Source of the DNA: Undaria pinnatifida
Taxonomy: Eukaryota > Sar > Phaeophyceae > Laminariales > Alariaceae
Direction: 5' to 3'
Length of the DNA stretch: 64,000 nt
NCBI GenBank assembly: GCA_012845835.1
Contig: JABAKD010000016.1
Span: 10,785,007 to 10,849,006 of the forward strand
Positions 54,509 to 64,000 of the stretch are shown piece by piece. Position numbers and translations under genes: made by a program. Numbering within the stretch: the first letter of the stretch is position 1; every line of letters begins with the position of its first letter. The notes below the pieces were generated by a model that did not search any database, was not told the origin of the DNA, and worked only from the letters and a program-made list of their open reading frames with translations.

Positions 54509-57500
54509 CTAGAGGATCGGCTCGAGCACCACGCGCGTGACGAGAGTCGACCCGTTCTCGATCATCCCCCTTGTCTGCCTCAGCTCCCTCTCTCTCCTTC
54601 TCTCCTCCAGCAAGGAAGACGCAGAGCCGTTGGAAAAGGCGCCGTCGTGTCGCTTTCCCCCGAGCACCATCCCAAGGCCGCTGCTGCCGCCACTCCTCCC
54701 GGCTGCGGCTGCGGCTGCTGAGGCGGCGATCGCGGCCGATGGCCCTTGGACATTTCCCCTTGCTGCGAGTGTGTCTGCGGGGGGATGGGGGGCGGGCGGG
54801 GGGGCGGGGGCGGGGGGGCTAGTAGGTTGGGATGCGTGCTATGATAGACGTGCAACACTCTTTTTCTCAGGCTCCCCACTCTAGGAGCTTAAGACATGTC
54901 ATTCTCAACCCAGAAACTGATTTGGAAAAAAAACGAAACTGCTATGATACCGGATGAAAATTCCCATGGCCTAGGTACAAGGCGAGAATCATGCAAAAAA
55001 AAAGAAAAAAGAAAATGTTCGATATTTTTCCGACGATTTAGCCCAGGTTAAGGAGCCCCGTCATTCAGAAAATAATAGCCAAGAAAAGGTATACCTCTAT
55101 CGTAGAACGCGTCGTGGGAAAAGAGGGAGGGGAAGGGAGTGGGGGGGGGGGGGGGGGGGGTACTCATTCCATGCACAGCCGTAGTCTTGAGACCATTGAG
55201 GGGGGTGGTGGCGTCAGGAAAGGTGGCGGGAGGGGAGAGGCGGGCGGGGGAGTAGGGCAGGGTGGCGGACGCAAATGTGAACACAGTCAGAGGTGGGGAG
55301 AAGAGTGCGATCGACATCATCTACCGTGCTTGCGATGTGGTGGTGCGGGGCTGCGGCGTGGGGGGCACGCAGGGGGGTACGTAGAGCAAAGCGATTGTGA
55401 CAAGAGAGTACTTAAAACCAGGGCGCAGGGAGCAGAGTGCAGCCGATAACACAAACCGAGTCATCAGGTCCTCTCATAATCTAGAGTGCTCGCGTTAGTT
55501 TTCCTTGGGAAGGGGTTAGGGATGTGGTTAGCCCCGGGGGAGGGGGAGGTAGTGTCAAGAATGTGTAAGCATTCGTGATTGCGCCGACATAATACTGAAA
55601 CACCGGGAAACGACGAGCAGAGAGATGCCATCGGTAAACGCAAAAATATTTCATCCAAAGCGAGACAAGGTAGCGCAAGGCAATTGTGACCAATACGAAC
55701 GGTGGTGATGTACGACAGGGATCAAATAAAAATATGCGCCTAGAATAACCGATAAAAGCATACGAAAGCCAACCCCAACCATCTCACTGGGTAGGAGACA
55801 CCCACACGATTTTGGTTAGCCTGGTTTTTCTTTTTCTTTCCGGAATGGTTTCACGTACGAGCGATCGGCGTTGAAAGCCATGCTGCGCCGTTTTCATGCC
55901 TGCTCGCGTTACCAGCAAGAGCCCCCAGATCGCTCGCGTTCGGCGTGTCTTTTGCTAGCCTGCACGCGACGAGCTCCACCCCGAGACTGGTCCTGCGGTG
56001 CTCGTTCGTTTTACTATTTCTACGAATACCCTCTGACCCAGATTCCCGAAACAGGAATACCTCATTCTCTCTACAATACCCAAGTAAACATCACTCTGTC
56101 CGTTACCCTCTCACCGAGGGACAGCATCGCGCTGTACTCGAGGTACGGCATGGAGTCCTTGCGGGCAAACGCGTTGCACTGAAAGTCTTGCATCACGGCG
56201 TCTTCCACTATCTGCTGCCAAGACCTGGGCGGTGGTGGCGAGAAGGGGGGGGGTGGGGGGGGGGGGCGTACTCGTTTGGTGCTTGCCTTAGTCATTTGAC
56301 CATTGACCGCGCATCGCTTTCGAGATGGAGCACCGTTTTTAGTCCTAATGGAGACACTTCCAGCAGTTGGGCGCTCATTTCGCTTCTTCCACATATTACA
56401 TAGAAACTGCTTGCTATCCTATCTCCGTCCTAATTCGCCGTCTGCAGCCACAATCTATCTCCTAGCATAGCGATCGTTTTCTCACTACTCTCTAGTCTCT
56501 CTCTAGTCTACGAGAAGGGGGGGGAGGGGGGGTATGTCGGAACGCCAACACCAATCCACACAGATTTACCCCTTTCCCAACTCCTAAAATTGTCAGTCTA
56601 ATTCCAAGTGTTGCGTGTTCTCATGTCGGGATTCCGGTGCCAAAAGGGTTAAACTAATTAATTAATGGCCTAGATCCTAGATCCAGGTCAGATCCCAGAT
56701 CCTAGATCTAGATCAGATCCTAGATCCTAGATCGTAGATAACCATTCCACCCTGGCTCAGGGCTTTCGGGGCAGCCAAACATGTCAAGTTAACCCCGTCG
56801 CCAAACGACTGGTTATCCGCCTCTTGCTTATCTCTCATTTATTGTAGCACCTCCTCCCCGTGTCCTGCCTTCGAGTGCAGAGCCCGCCCCCGCAGCACCG
56901 GGGTCAAACACCAGTGCACTTTCCTTTGTGAGTGTTCGGTCACTATTCCAAGCCCCAACCCCGCTGCCCACCGTACACATGCCTTTGGCGTATGCTTCGA
57001 CAAGGGCGCACCAACACGATATGAAGCTACTCGCTTGAGCGGCTACTTGTTGTGGATAGAGTCACACCACGGTGGGGGTGAAGTGGAAATTTCTGACCTC
57101 CTAAGGCTACTACGGATATCCATTGTGGGGGTGGAGCGGAAATTTCTGACCTCCTAAGCTTGTTACGAAGATCCATTGCTAACAGGATGAAATTTCACAA
57201 AAAAAAAGGGAAGAATCGCCAATTTGTTGTAGGCGAGCCTCTCCTGCGCTACAACACTCTGTTCCGATCGAGGCTCTGTATACTTGGGCCAAGACCAGCA
57301 AACGAAACAAACTGTAGCCGAAGCGCTTTTACACAAAAGCCGGGCGCTTTCTTGCCCCCAAGTCTGTGTTGTTTGATAATCCATCCTGCTAGCAATGGAT
57401 CTCCGTAGTTAACATTAAAAGAGCTCTAATATCTCACCCGAACCGAGCCGCTTTTTAAATTTTACCGGAATTCTTGGCTGTTACATAGGATAAAAGTCTG

Positions 57501-57866
57501 GAAAATCGGAGGAATTTGGTTTGGACCACGTGTGATTCCAGTATTACGAGACGGGGAAAAACGTGAAGAAAATTCTGCCCAAAACAGCACCTTTCAGACC
57601 CCATAACCTCGAGAGACCCCAACCGCGACCCCAACCCCAACCCTACCCGTGGAACTTTGGCCGGAAAAAAAACGACTCTTTTTTTTTTGCTGAAAATTTT
57701 GGTCGATCACATCAAAACTCGTACGTCAAAATATTCCCCCGGCTTCCATACTTTGTCCTAGATACTAACCTAGACGTCTCGTAAAAAGGAAGGCTACTTA
57801 CTGCCCGAAGCATGACCTGGCAAGGCATTCGTTCGTTCGCGCAATCCGACACAACATTTCTAACCG

Positions 57867-57905
<39 letters not shown>

Positions 57906-59364
57906 GATAGTCCCTCCTCACTCGAGGAGCTCAACCATCGTAGAGGTATACCCTTTTTTTTGGCTTTGTTTATGTTTTGTTTTTTTGAAACGACGGAGCT
58001 CCTTAACCCAACATTGCCGGAAAAAAAAAAAAAATGGGCCATAATTTGTTCATGATTTTCGTTGTGTACCCTTAACCTTGTCCATGGCACAATTTTTATC
58101 CGGTAGCAGCGTAAATCCATACCCCGGGATGATTCTACCTTATGCCCATACCCCGGGATGATTCTACCCTATGCCCTCGCCCAAAAGCTGACCTCGGACC
58201 GCGCGTGCTACGATATGGGCATTGAGGTATACCTCTTTTTGGCTGAAATTTGATTTTATGAAAATGACGGGGTTTCCTTAACCCGAAATCGTCGAAAGAA
58301 AAAAAAAAAAGGCCATTTTTTTTTTTTTTGGCATGATTCTCGTTGTGTGAATTTTTCAAATTTTTCATCGAGTACGAAGCAGTTAGTTTTGTTTTTTCTG
58401 CTTCAAAAAAATATTTTTCGGGAGACGTCTCAATCTCCCAGATTTGAGGAAACCTTGCAGGAAAAAAAAAAAAGGTGGTGGTGGTGGTGCTGCACCTCTA
58501 TCTTAGCACGAGTCCCTTGAAAGGGGCCTAGGCTACGGTAGGGGGGGTCCCTTGTTGGGGGCCCTTCTATTTTTGCGGTGGCTCGGGTTCCCTTGCGGCC
58601 GTACGCTTTTGTGCTGTTCTAATTTTCGGTGAGAATTCCTCCGCTGGGATGGTTAGCTACGTGCGCCAAACAAAAACGCGCAAGTCCGGTAGTGAAATAT
58701 GGGGTAGGCCCTGAGTCGTTCTAAGGTACCTCCCCCCCCCCCCCCCCAACCCCCGCCACTCCAACTCCCCCCCCCCCCGCCACTACAACTTTTTTGTAAC
58801 GAAATCGCCGGTTTCGAAACCAGCTCCCGGCCGTATCTCCTGCAAAAAAAAAGGGGTGCCAGCGGTGCCACCCCGACGTCATCGTTCGACAGACGGGTGA
58901 AAGTACACGGAAGGTATTTTTTTTTTCATGGCGTTCTTCGTCGTGTGGAGCGGCCAGAAAGAGTCCCCCGCCGTAACCTTGCACAAAAGATGACCCCATA
59001 AGGAATCCCACGGGTCAGAGATACAACGAGAAGCAGCGTTGAAATTCGACGCCGAATCAAATCAAACCAACGAGCATGAAAAAAAACAGCTGGAAAACGG
59101 GAATGCTAAATAAACCCTGTGTATGCGCGATAAAAATGAAGGCATGTACTCGGGGGGGGGGGGGGGAGGGCGGGGCTGGGGGGGGGGAAGAAGGGCGGAC
59201 ACACCTGCCACGGGAGGAAAACCTCTCACGCGTTGAACTAGGAAGGAAGAAGAGATGAGTAAACCAAAAAGTGAGGACTAAACACCCTGTGGTACTCCAA
59301 CGAGAATGGGATGGCGGCCACCGCACTAGCAGCAAATACCACGTCCGCCGCCGCTTCTCCCTCT

Positions 59365-59398
<34 letters not shown>

Positions 59399-62300
59399 AT
59401 GCCGCACATCCCGCTTTACAGTATAGTAGTTGGGGAGCTCCAGCGGTAAGAAACATTTGCAGGGCCTCTCACGGCTCATGGTCAACCCGGCTCGCGGGTC
59501 GGGTCACAAGGTTTTCGAAATCTCGCGGGTCGGGTCGGGTCGGGTCGGGTCGGGTCGGGTCGGGTCGGGTCGGGTCGGGTCGGGTCGGGTCGGGTCGGGT
59601 CGGGTCGGGTCGGGTCGGGTCGGGTCGGGTCGGGTCGGGTCGGGTCGGGTCGGGTCATGGTCAACCGATACCGACCCGCGAAAAGTAATCCGACGCATGA
59701 AAAGCACTGAAAATTTCGGCCATAAAACGCTACCCCGATCGAACCACACGGCCTCCCACCTCCCGAGGTCACCGGTGTAGATAGGGGCCCTTGGGCGCTT
59801 CGCTGAACGGGCGGAACCCTCCTCGCCCACCGCCATTGGAACGTCCAGCAACTCCCCTCGGATCAGCATGCGCGCGTCCTGCACGGGGGGGGGGGGGGGG
59901 GGGAGGGGCGTAGCAGGGGGGGGGGTGTACTCATACCATGCATTGACGACCGTCGTCTAGAAGACCATAGACCCTCGCATGCATCTCTACGATTGTGGGA
60001 CGGAGCACGTGGAGTGTTTACGCACCAGGCAGGCGTTGTTTTTGCACCAAGCACGAAGCGCCGCGAGGTGTTCGACGAGTCGCACGCCGGTTAAACTGCA
60101 TGCTGCTAAGAACCGCTTGCGTGTCGGGCGGACTTCGGCGCCTTGTGCGGCGATACTTTCTTGCATATGGATGACATCCTCGATTCGTTTTTTTTTATGT
60201 TCCGATGTGGGGGTCGTTGGTGTTTTTGTCGTTTGTGTGTCTGTGTGGATATGTGTGTGTTTCGTGTAGGCGTGTTTGTGCACACAGCGGGGCGGGGGGT
60301 ATGTTTTGCGTGTTTGCGAGTGTCTGTGTAGGTGCTTCGCGTAAGGGCCTATATTGTGTAAAGAGTATAAAGAGTCAGTCAGCCCGGCCAAATATAAAAA
60401 AACGGTCGAAAAAGTCGATATTGTGATTATTTTTGAAGTGGTACTTGCCGTCTCGCCGATGAACCTATTGCCGGCGCGTTCATCGCGTCCCGCCCCTTGG
60501 AAATGAAGCGCAAACTTGTTCTTCAAGGCGCTGCGGATGATCGCCAAGCGCTTGGCAGACGGTACGGTCGAACCTCGCAGGTCCTCCGCGCTGTCAAACT
60601 TTTATTGGGAACACACGAGGAGTTGGAGGGAAAAACGAGGACACCGGAATTGGGTCAGAGAGGAAAAATCAGTAGCGGATGTGAGGTATACAAATATATA
60701 CTCTCGGAGTATAAGACTGAAACGTCGTTCTACGGTAGCCCCCCCAACATTTCTTTAACGGAATCGCCGGTTTTGAAACCAGCTCCCGGCCGTATCTCCT
60801 GAAATACGATGCTCCTTGCCCCCCCCGACGTCATCGCTCGATAGCCCTTTGCAAACCAGAAAATATATATGAAGATTTTGCTTCTTCACACCATCATCCT
60901 TCCTCGCGTCGAGCAGCCATGAAACGTTCGTTAAATAACATCGCTTTTTTTTTTTGGGGGGGGGGGAAGCTATCGTAGAATCAGTCAGAAGTATGAAAGA
61001 CCAGTATGCGAGGTATATAAATGACTGATTGTACGATACACCCCCCCCCCCCCGCGCCCCCCCAATACCAGCGGTGTTCCTTAACGAAGGCTCGACGAGT
61101 GCTCGACACGAGGAACCTTGGATGCTATGAAAAAAAACCATCTTCATGCATGTTCTTGTCTGCAAGGGACTGTCGAACGATGACAGCCAGGGGTTGTCAG
61201 GAGCACCATATTGCAGGAGATACGGCCGGGAGCTGGTTTTCAAAACCGGCGATTTCGTTAAAGAAATGTTGGGGGGGCTACTGTAGTAAGACTCTCTCTA
61301 TATATATGTATATATATATATATTTTTTTTTTTTTTCCGGAGTATGATATACTAATCGGATGCGCGTACAATGTTGCCTTTCATCCTCGTCTAGTTGATC
61401 GATTTTTGGAGGTACGGGGTCTCGAAGAGCGTGGTGAGCTGCTTACCACAGCACGCTTCTATCGAACCCAAGCACCCCCTCTGCAGCGAGCACCGCAGCA
61501 TGCCGTCGGTCACCTGGGCAAGCTTCTTGCACCCTCGCGATGCGCCGTCCGACCCTGGAATCGACCGCCGCCTCAGCATAGACCGGGCCGCCAGCACCCG
61601 CTGCGCCTTGTCCCTCTTCCGCTGCTTCTCGATCATCGTCTCCAGCCGGTCTATTCTTGCGACCAAGCTTCTCGTCTTAGCCTTTTGTGCGAGGTGAAGG
61701 AGAGTGTGGGGTGTTGGTGTGCGCGAGGGAGGGGAGGGGGGGGGGAGGGGGGGGGGAGGAAGGGCGAGGGGGGAGAAGGAAGGGCGAGGCGGGGGGGGGA
61801 GTAGGGGGGAAAATGTCGGGGGGGGGGAGTGTTTGTGTGTGGGCGGGGGGAGGGGAAGGCGAGGAGGGGGGGGGAGTAGATGGTCAAGAAAATTAGGAAA
61901 CGGATTATCTACTGCCGTGTGCCCTTCTGAGGCGTCGAGCAAACGCCAGAAGAGGGAGAAAGAAGATGGTTCGTGTTTGGTGGGAGTACTACAAACACGG
62001 TCAGCCGAGACCTAGTTAGTACGTGTTCAGACTGGCTGGGGCTTCAGGGGACACAGGTGCAGATCCGACTGAAAACGCGAAATCTGTGTCACACATGCTA
62101 TGTCAGATATTAACGCCCGTGTTTACAGCTAAAACGCCGGTCCCATACAGATCCGCAATACACCAACAGGGCGTTACTGTCTTTCGTTCATGCGCGCACG
62201 GGCGGGGGGGGGTGATGGGGCTCGCCTTAAGCTCGCGCCACTGTCCGTGTATGTGGCTGTCTTTCCCCGATCGTATCGCATGCTTCAGCCACACGTGCTT

Positions 62301-63912
62301 CGCCCTGTTTAGCTCGTCACCCAGCCCTCTTCGAATCTGTTACGGGATTAAGTGGGGGTGAAAGTACAATTTTGTTACTCAAGTTCGTGATCGTTTTTTG
62401 AATAGCTAGCTCTATTTTGAATACATCACGGTTTTTCCGGGGTAACACTAGACTATACGTTTGTCGTTTTCTGAAAGCGCGGAGTAAAACGTGGTATTTT
62501 CAAAAAAGACCACACCTCGATTTTTCCCCGTTACAGTGCTTACGTTAACAGGCAAACGCGTATCCTTCCATGAAAAATGCTCAATGAAACGAGCGATTTT
62601 TTCCGCAAACACTTCACTCACTCACTGAAAAGTCGAGCCTTTCTTTTGCTCTCTTGCGCTTAGCCCTCACACAACACCGCTTCGAAAAATATCTCACTCT
62701 CGCAATTGCATGTCAAAACGATTGTCCTGAAACCCTTGGACACACGTCAACCACTTGAGCCTTTTCCCCCCTCTCTATTGCTCTTAATCCTTATACCACT
62801 TCGAAAATCATACCACTCTCGAAATTGCGTTAAAAAAAAATATTCTCATAACCCTCTGGGGAGTCGTCCTACGGTAGCCCCCCCAACATTTCTTTAACGG
62901 AATCGCCGGTTTTGAAACCAGCTCCCGGCCTTATCTCCTCAAATAACTGCCCCTTGCCACCCCGACGTCATCTTTCGAAAGCCCTCTGCAAACAAGAAAG
63001 CATACGTACGGCGAGACAGTTTAATAGCATCCTTCCTCGTGTCGAGCAGCCAAAAAAAGGCCGGTTAGAGAAAAACGTTGGTTTGGGGGGGGGGGGGGGC
63101 TATCGTAGAATCAGTCTCGGACATACGTTCTTGCTGCTTGCGAAAACACATGCACGCACACAAAAAAAAAACTGTTTTTGTGTCCCTAAAAAACGCGAAT
63201 ATATTAATAATTGTGCCGGTTGGTAACCTTCCCCCTGTCGCGAAAAAGTATTCCACACTAAAACCGAGTAAGTATGTCCTCAAAAAAACGTACATAGAGA
63301 TAGTTCTACAGGGGACTAAACCCCCCGGGGGCTGAACCCCCCGGGGGGTCGGACGAAAAACAATTTGCCAGAAAAAGCTGACGAGTACTACAGTATCGGC
63401 CGCATAAAGCAATCCGATTAATGGCTGACTGCTGTAGGAGGCGTGCTCGGTCTGCAACACAAGACGCCGTGAGGCAAGCGTGAGGCTTGGCGCTACCCGG
63501 ATCGCCTCAAACTTTTGTCTAGACGCTTGATCTTTGATCGGATCGCGGTAGTCGCATTTTTGAGTCTGTCTACTAAAATATAGTCGTTATAATCAAGTAC
63601 CCGAAGTGTTAACGTGGCGTCGCGGGTACTATGTCTTACTCCTGCTTTTATGTTGTCTGTCTCACCCCGGACTCGATCCTGTCCCAAAGCCGGCACAGGG
63701 CCTCGATGCTGCACACCCCCAGTAACACACGGCGGAACAGACCAGCGATTCCCACGAACAGACAAGCCAGGGGCGGGGCATGACCAGACCAGGGAACACA
63801 GAAACCAAGCGGGAAAAAGCACGCGCAGGGACAGAAAATGGGGGTGATCAGCATCGCCCAGTCACTCGCCACCATCAGCGGCGGGCTGCATCGGCATAGC
63901 ATGTCCAGAGAT
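54509..63912 (-). CDS. Putative multi-exon gene, probably 5'-incomplete; hydrophobic N-terminal exon and coiled coil
   Basis: Hand-built exons (minus): 63912-63666, 61681-61514 (or to 61447), 60598-60449, 59878-59760, 56224-56115, 54774-54509. With the 61514 donor all phases agree. Exon a has two to three hydrophobic stretches (SDWAMLITPIFCPCACFFPL; GHAPPLACLFVGIAGLF). Exon b looks coiled-coil (VARIDRLETMIEKQRKRDKA). Exon c reads PSAKRLAIIRSALKNKFALH. Exon c would use a GC donor (ACG/GCAAGT). Exon d reads MLIRGELLDVP. Exon e reads QIVEDAVMQDFQ..KDSMPYLEYS, which loosely recalls the last helix of RGS domains. The last exon ends TLVTRVVLEPIL. Acceptors have long C-rich tracts. I do not recognise the family. 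The 61447 donor (TGTG/GTAAGC) is stronger by sequence but needs another exon. ATG 63902 might be the start, or the gene may continue past the window edge. Confidence 0.45.
54831..55113. mobile_element. Family A TIR element, copy
   Basis: Left GATGCGTGCTATGATAGACG, right CCTCTATCGTAGAACGCGTC. It sits about 57 bp upstream of the last exon of the minus-strand gene, inside the putative intron 54775-56114. A G-run plus GGTACTCATTCCATGCAC (family D fragment) follows at 55138-55200. Confidence 0.7.
56238..56330 (+). repeat. Family D fragment next to a putative exon
   Basis: G-run, CGTACTCGTTTGGTGCTTGCC and GACCATTGACCGCGCATCG. In the gene's sense this gives the C-rich tract in front of the exon at 56224. 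Confidence 0.55.
56660..56745. repeat. GATCCTAGATC tandem motif
   Basis: GATCCTAGATC/GATCAGATC units of 8-12 bp, with several short palindromes. Confidence 0.75.
57866..57904. repeat. Poly-A run
   Basis: About 38 consecutive A next to a family B fragment (57790-57860). It could be the A-tail of a retroposed element or simply a mononucleotide repeat. Confidence 0.85.
58197..58514. mobile_element. Family A TIR element, copy
   Basis: Left end degenerate (CGCGCGTGCTACGATATGGG), right CACCTCTATCTTAGCACGAG then TC. A partial copy precedes it at about 57938-58120. Confidence 0.65.
58727..58885 (+). mobile_element. Family C element, partial copy
   Basis: A C-run block, then TTTGTAACGAAATCGCCGGT, TTCGAAACCAGCTCCCGGCC and CACCCCGACGTCATCGTTCG. 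The right TIR is missing. Confidence 0.6.
59095..59225 (+). repeat. SINE-like family, body copy
   Basis: TATGCGCGATAAAAATGAAG followed by a long G-run and GGCGGACACACCTGCCACGG. Confidence 0.6.
59360..59398. repeat. GCA trinucleotide run
   Basis: About twelve GCA units. On the plus strand they lie in a frame that begins ATGGCGGCC at 59311 and ends GCG/GTAAGA at 59451 (poly-Ala). This could be a first exon of an unrecognised plus-strand gene, but no downstream exon was found and the minus-strand model passes across it. Confidence 0.6.
59525..59657. repeat. GGGTC pentamer array
   Basis: About 26 uninterrupted units, the longest of the family in this window. It is flanked by GGTTTTCGAAATCTCGC on the left and TCATGGTCAACCGATACCGA on the right. 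Confidence 0.93.
59885..60145 (+). repeat. Family D repeat, fullest copy
   Basis: Starts with a run of about 18 G, then GTGTACTCATACCATGCATT, CATAGACCCTCGCATGCATC, GGGACGGAGCACGTGGAGTG and GAAGCGCCGCGAGGTGTTCG. It lies directly upstream (gene sense) of the putative exon at 59878 and supplies its C-rich acceptor tract. Confidence 0.7.
60728..60980 (+). mobile_element. Family C MITE-like element
   Basis: Left TTCTACGGTAGCCCCCCCAA, right end a G-run then CTATCGTAGAA. The interior carries AAACCAGCTCCCGGCCGTAT and GACGTCATCGCTCGATAGCC. Confidence 0.75.
61027..61288 (-). mobile_element. Family C MITE-like element, inverted neighbour
   Basis: Reverse-complement arrangement of the 60728-60980 copy: TTGTACGATACACCCCCC at the left, GGAGATACGGCCGGGAGCTG inside, GGGGGGGCTACTGTAG at the right. 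The two copies are 46 bp apart and tail to tail. Confidence 0.72.
61690..61885. repeat. GGGGAGG purine tract
   Basis: About 190 bp of G-rich purines on the plus strand. In minus sense it is a very long pyrimidine tract ending just before the exon acceptor at 61682. Confidence 0.8.
61913..62866. other. No recognisable gene or repeat
   Basis: Lies within a putative intron of the minus-strand gene. Short frames without domains. Confidence 0.4.
62867..63110 (+). mobile_element. Family C MITE-like element
   Basis: Left TCCTACGGTAGCCCCCCCAA, right end a G-run then CTATCGTAGAA. About 244 bp, the cleanest full copy, non-coding. Confidence 0.75.
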
Positions 63913-64000
63913 CTGCATGTTCACCAAAAATACTTTTATCGTAAAAACATATTGGTAAGAAATGCAACAAAAAGGCAAGCGGAACAAATAAACAAACCTG

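Noticed and set aside
59311..59451. Plus-strand first exon (ATGGCGGCC, poly-Ala, GCG/GTAAGA)
   Set aside because: Good start and donor, but no continuing exon was found on the plus strand. The Ala run is a GCA microsatellite.

Overview
This is a stretch of nuclear DNA from a eukaryote. It most likely comes from a photosynthetic stramenopile, and a brown alga or close relative is my best inference. Coding sequence is a few percent of the window and is split into short exons with GT-AG introns of 0.2-5 kb. Introns and intergenic DNA are packed with simple repeats, minisatellites and small transposons. The recognisable proteins include members of DUF families typical of cyanobacteria and plastid-bearing eukaryotes. 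Two have N-termini resembling the heterokont bipartite plastid presequence: a signal peptide followed by an A-F or ASGFVAP-like motif. A short CCCTAA tract suggests a TTAGGG-type telomere.

Layout. 1-14948: repeats only (small transposons, a TRIM element in two copies, a 1.6 kb AAGCTT-rich inverted minisatellite enclosing telomeric repeats). 14949-24660, minus strand: seven-exon endonuclease/exonuclease/phosphatase (EEP) gene with an insertion that divides its catalytic motifs. 24661-26309: divergent intergenic region. 26310-40653, plus strand: nine-exon DUF3326 gene. 40654-45404: repeats. 45405-49412, plus strand: three-exon DUF2358 gene with a cysteine-rich tail. 49413-54508: a CCAAT-rich tandem array and a cluster of TIR elements. 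54509-63912, minus strand: a less certain, probably 5'-incomplete multi-exon gene with a hydrophobic N-terminal exon and a coiled coil.

The exon models were assembled by hand from motif continuity, splice consensus and phase agreement. The three main models close in frame: 2055, 1338 and 1482 nt including stop. All three may act in or be sent to the plastid, but nothing in the DNA shows that they work in one pathway. Repeat families recur in all introns. They include a MITE-like family with 20 bp terminal inverted repeats (family A), a second MITE-like family (C), a poly-G-linked family (D), a tRNA-related SINE-like family, GGGTC pentamer arrays and a 0.8 kb repeat present in two opposite copies.
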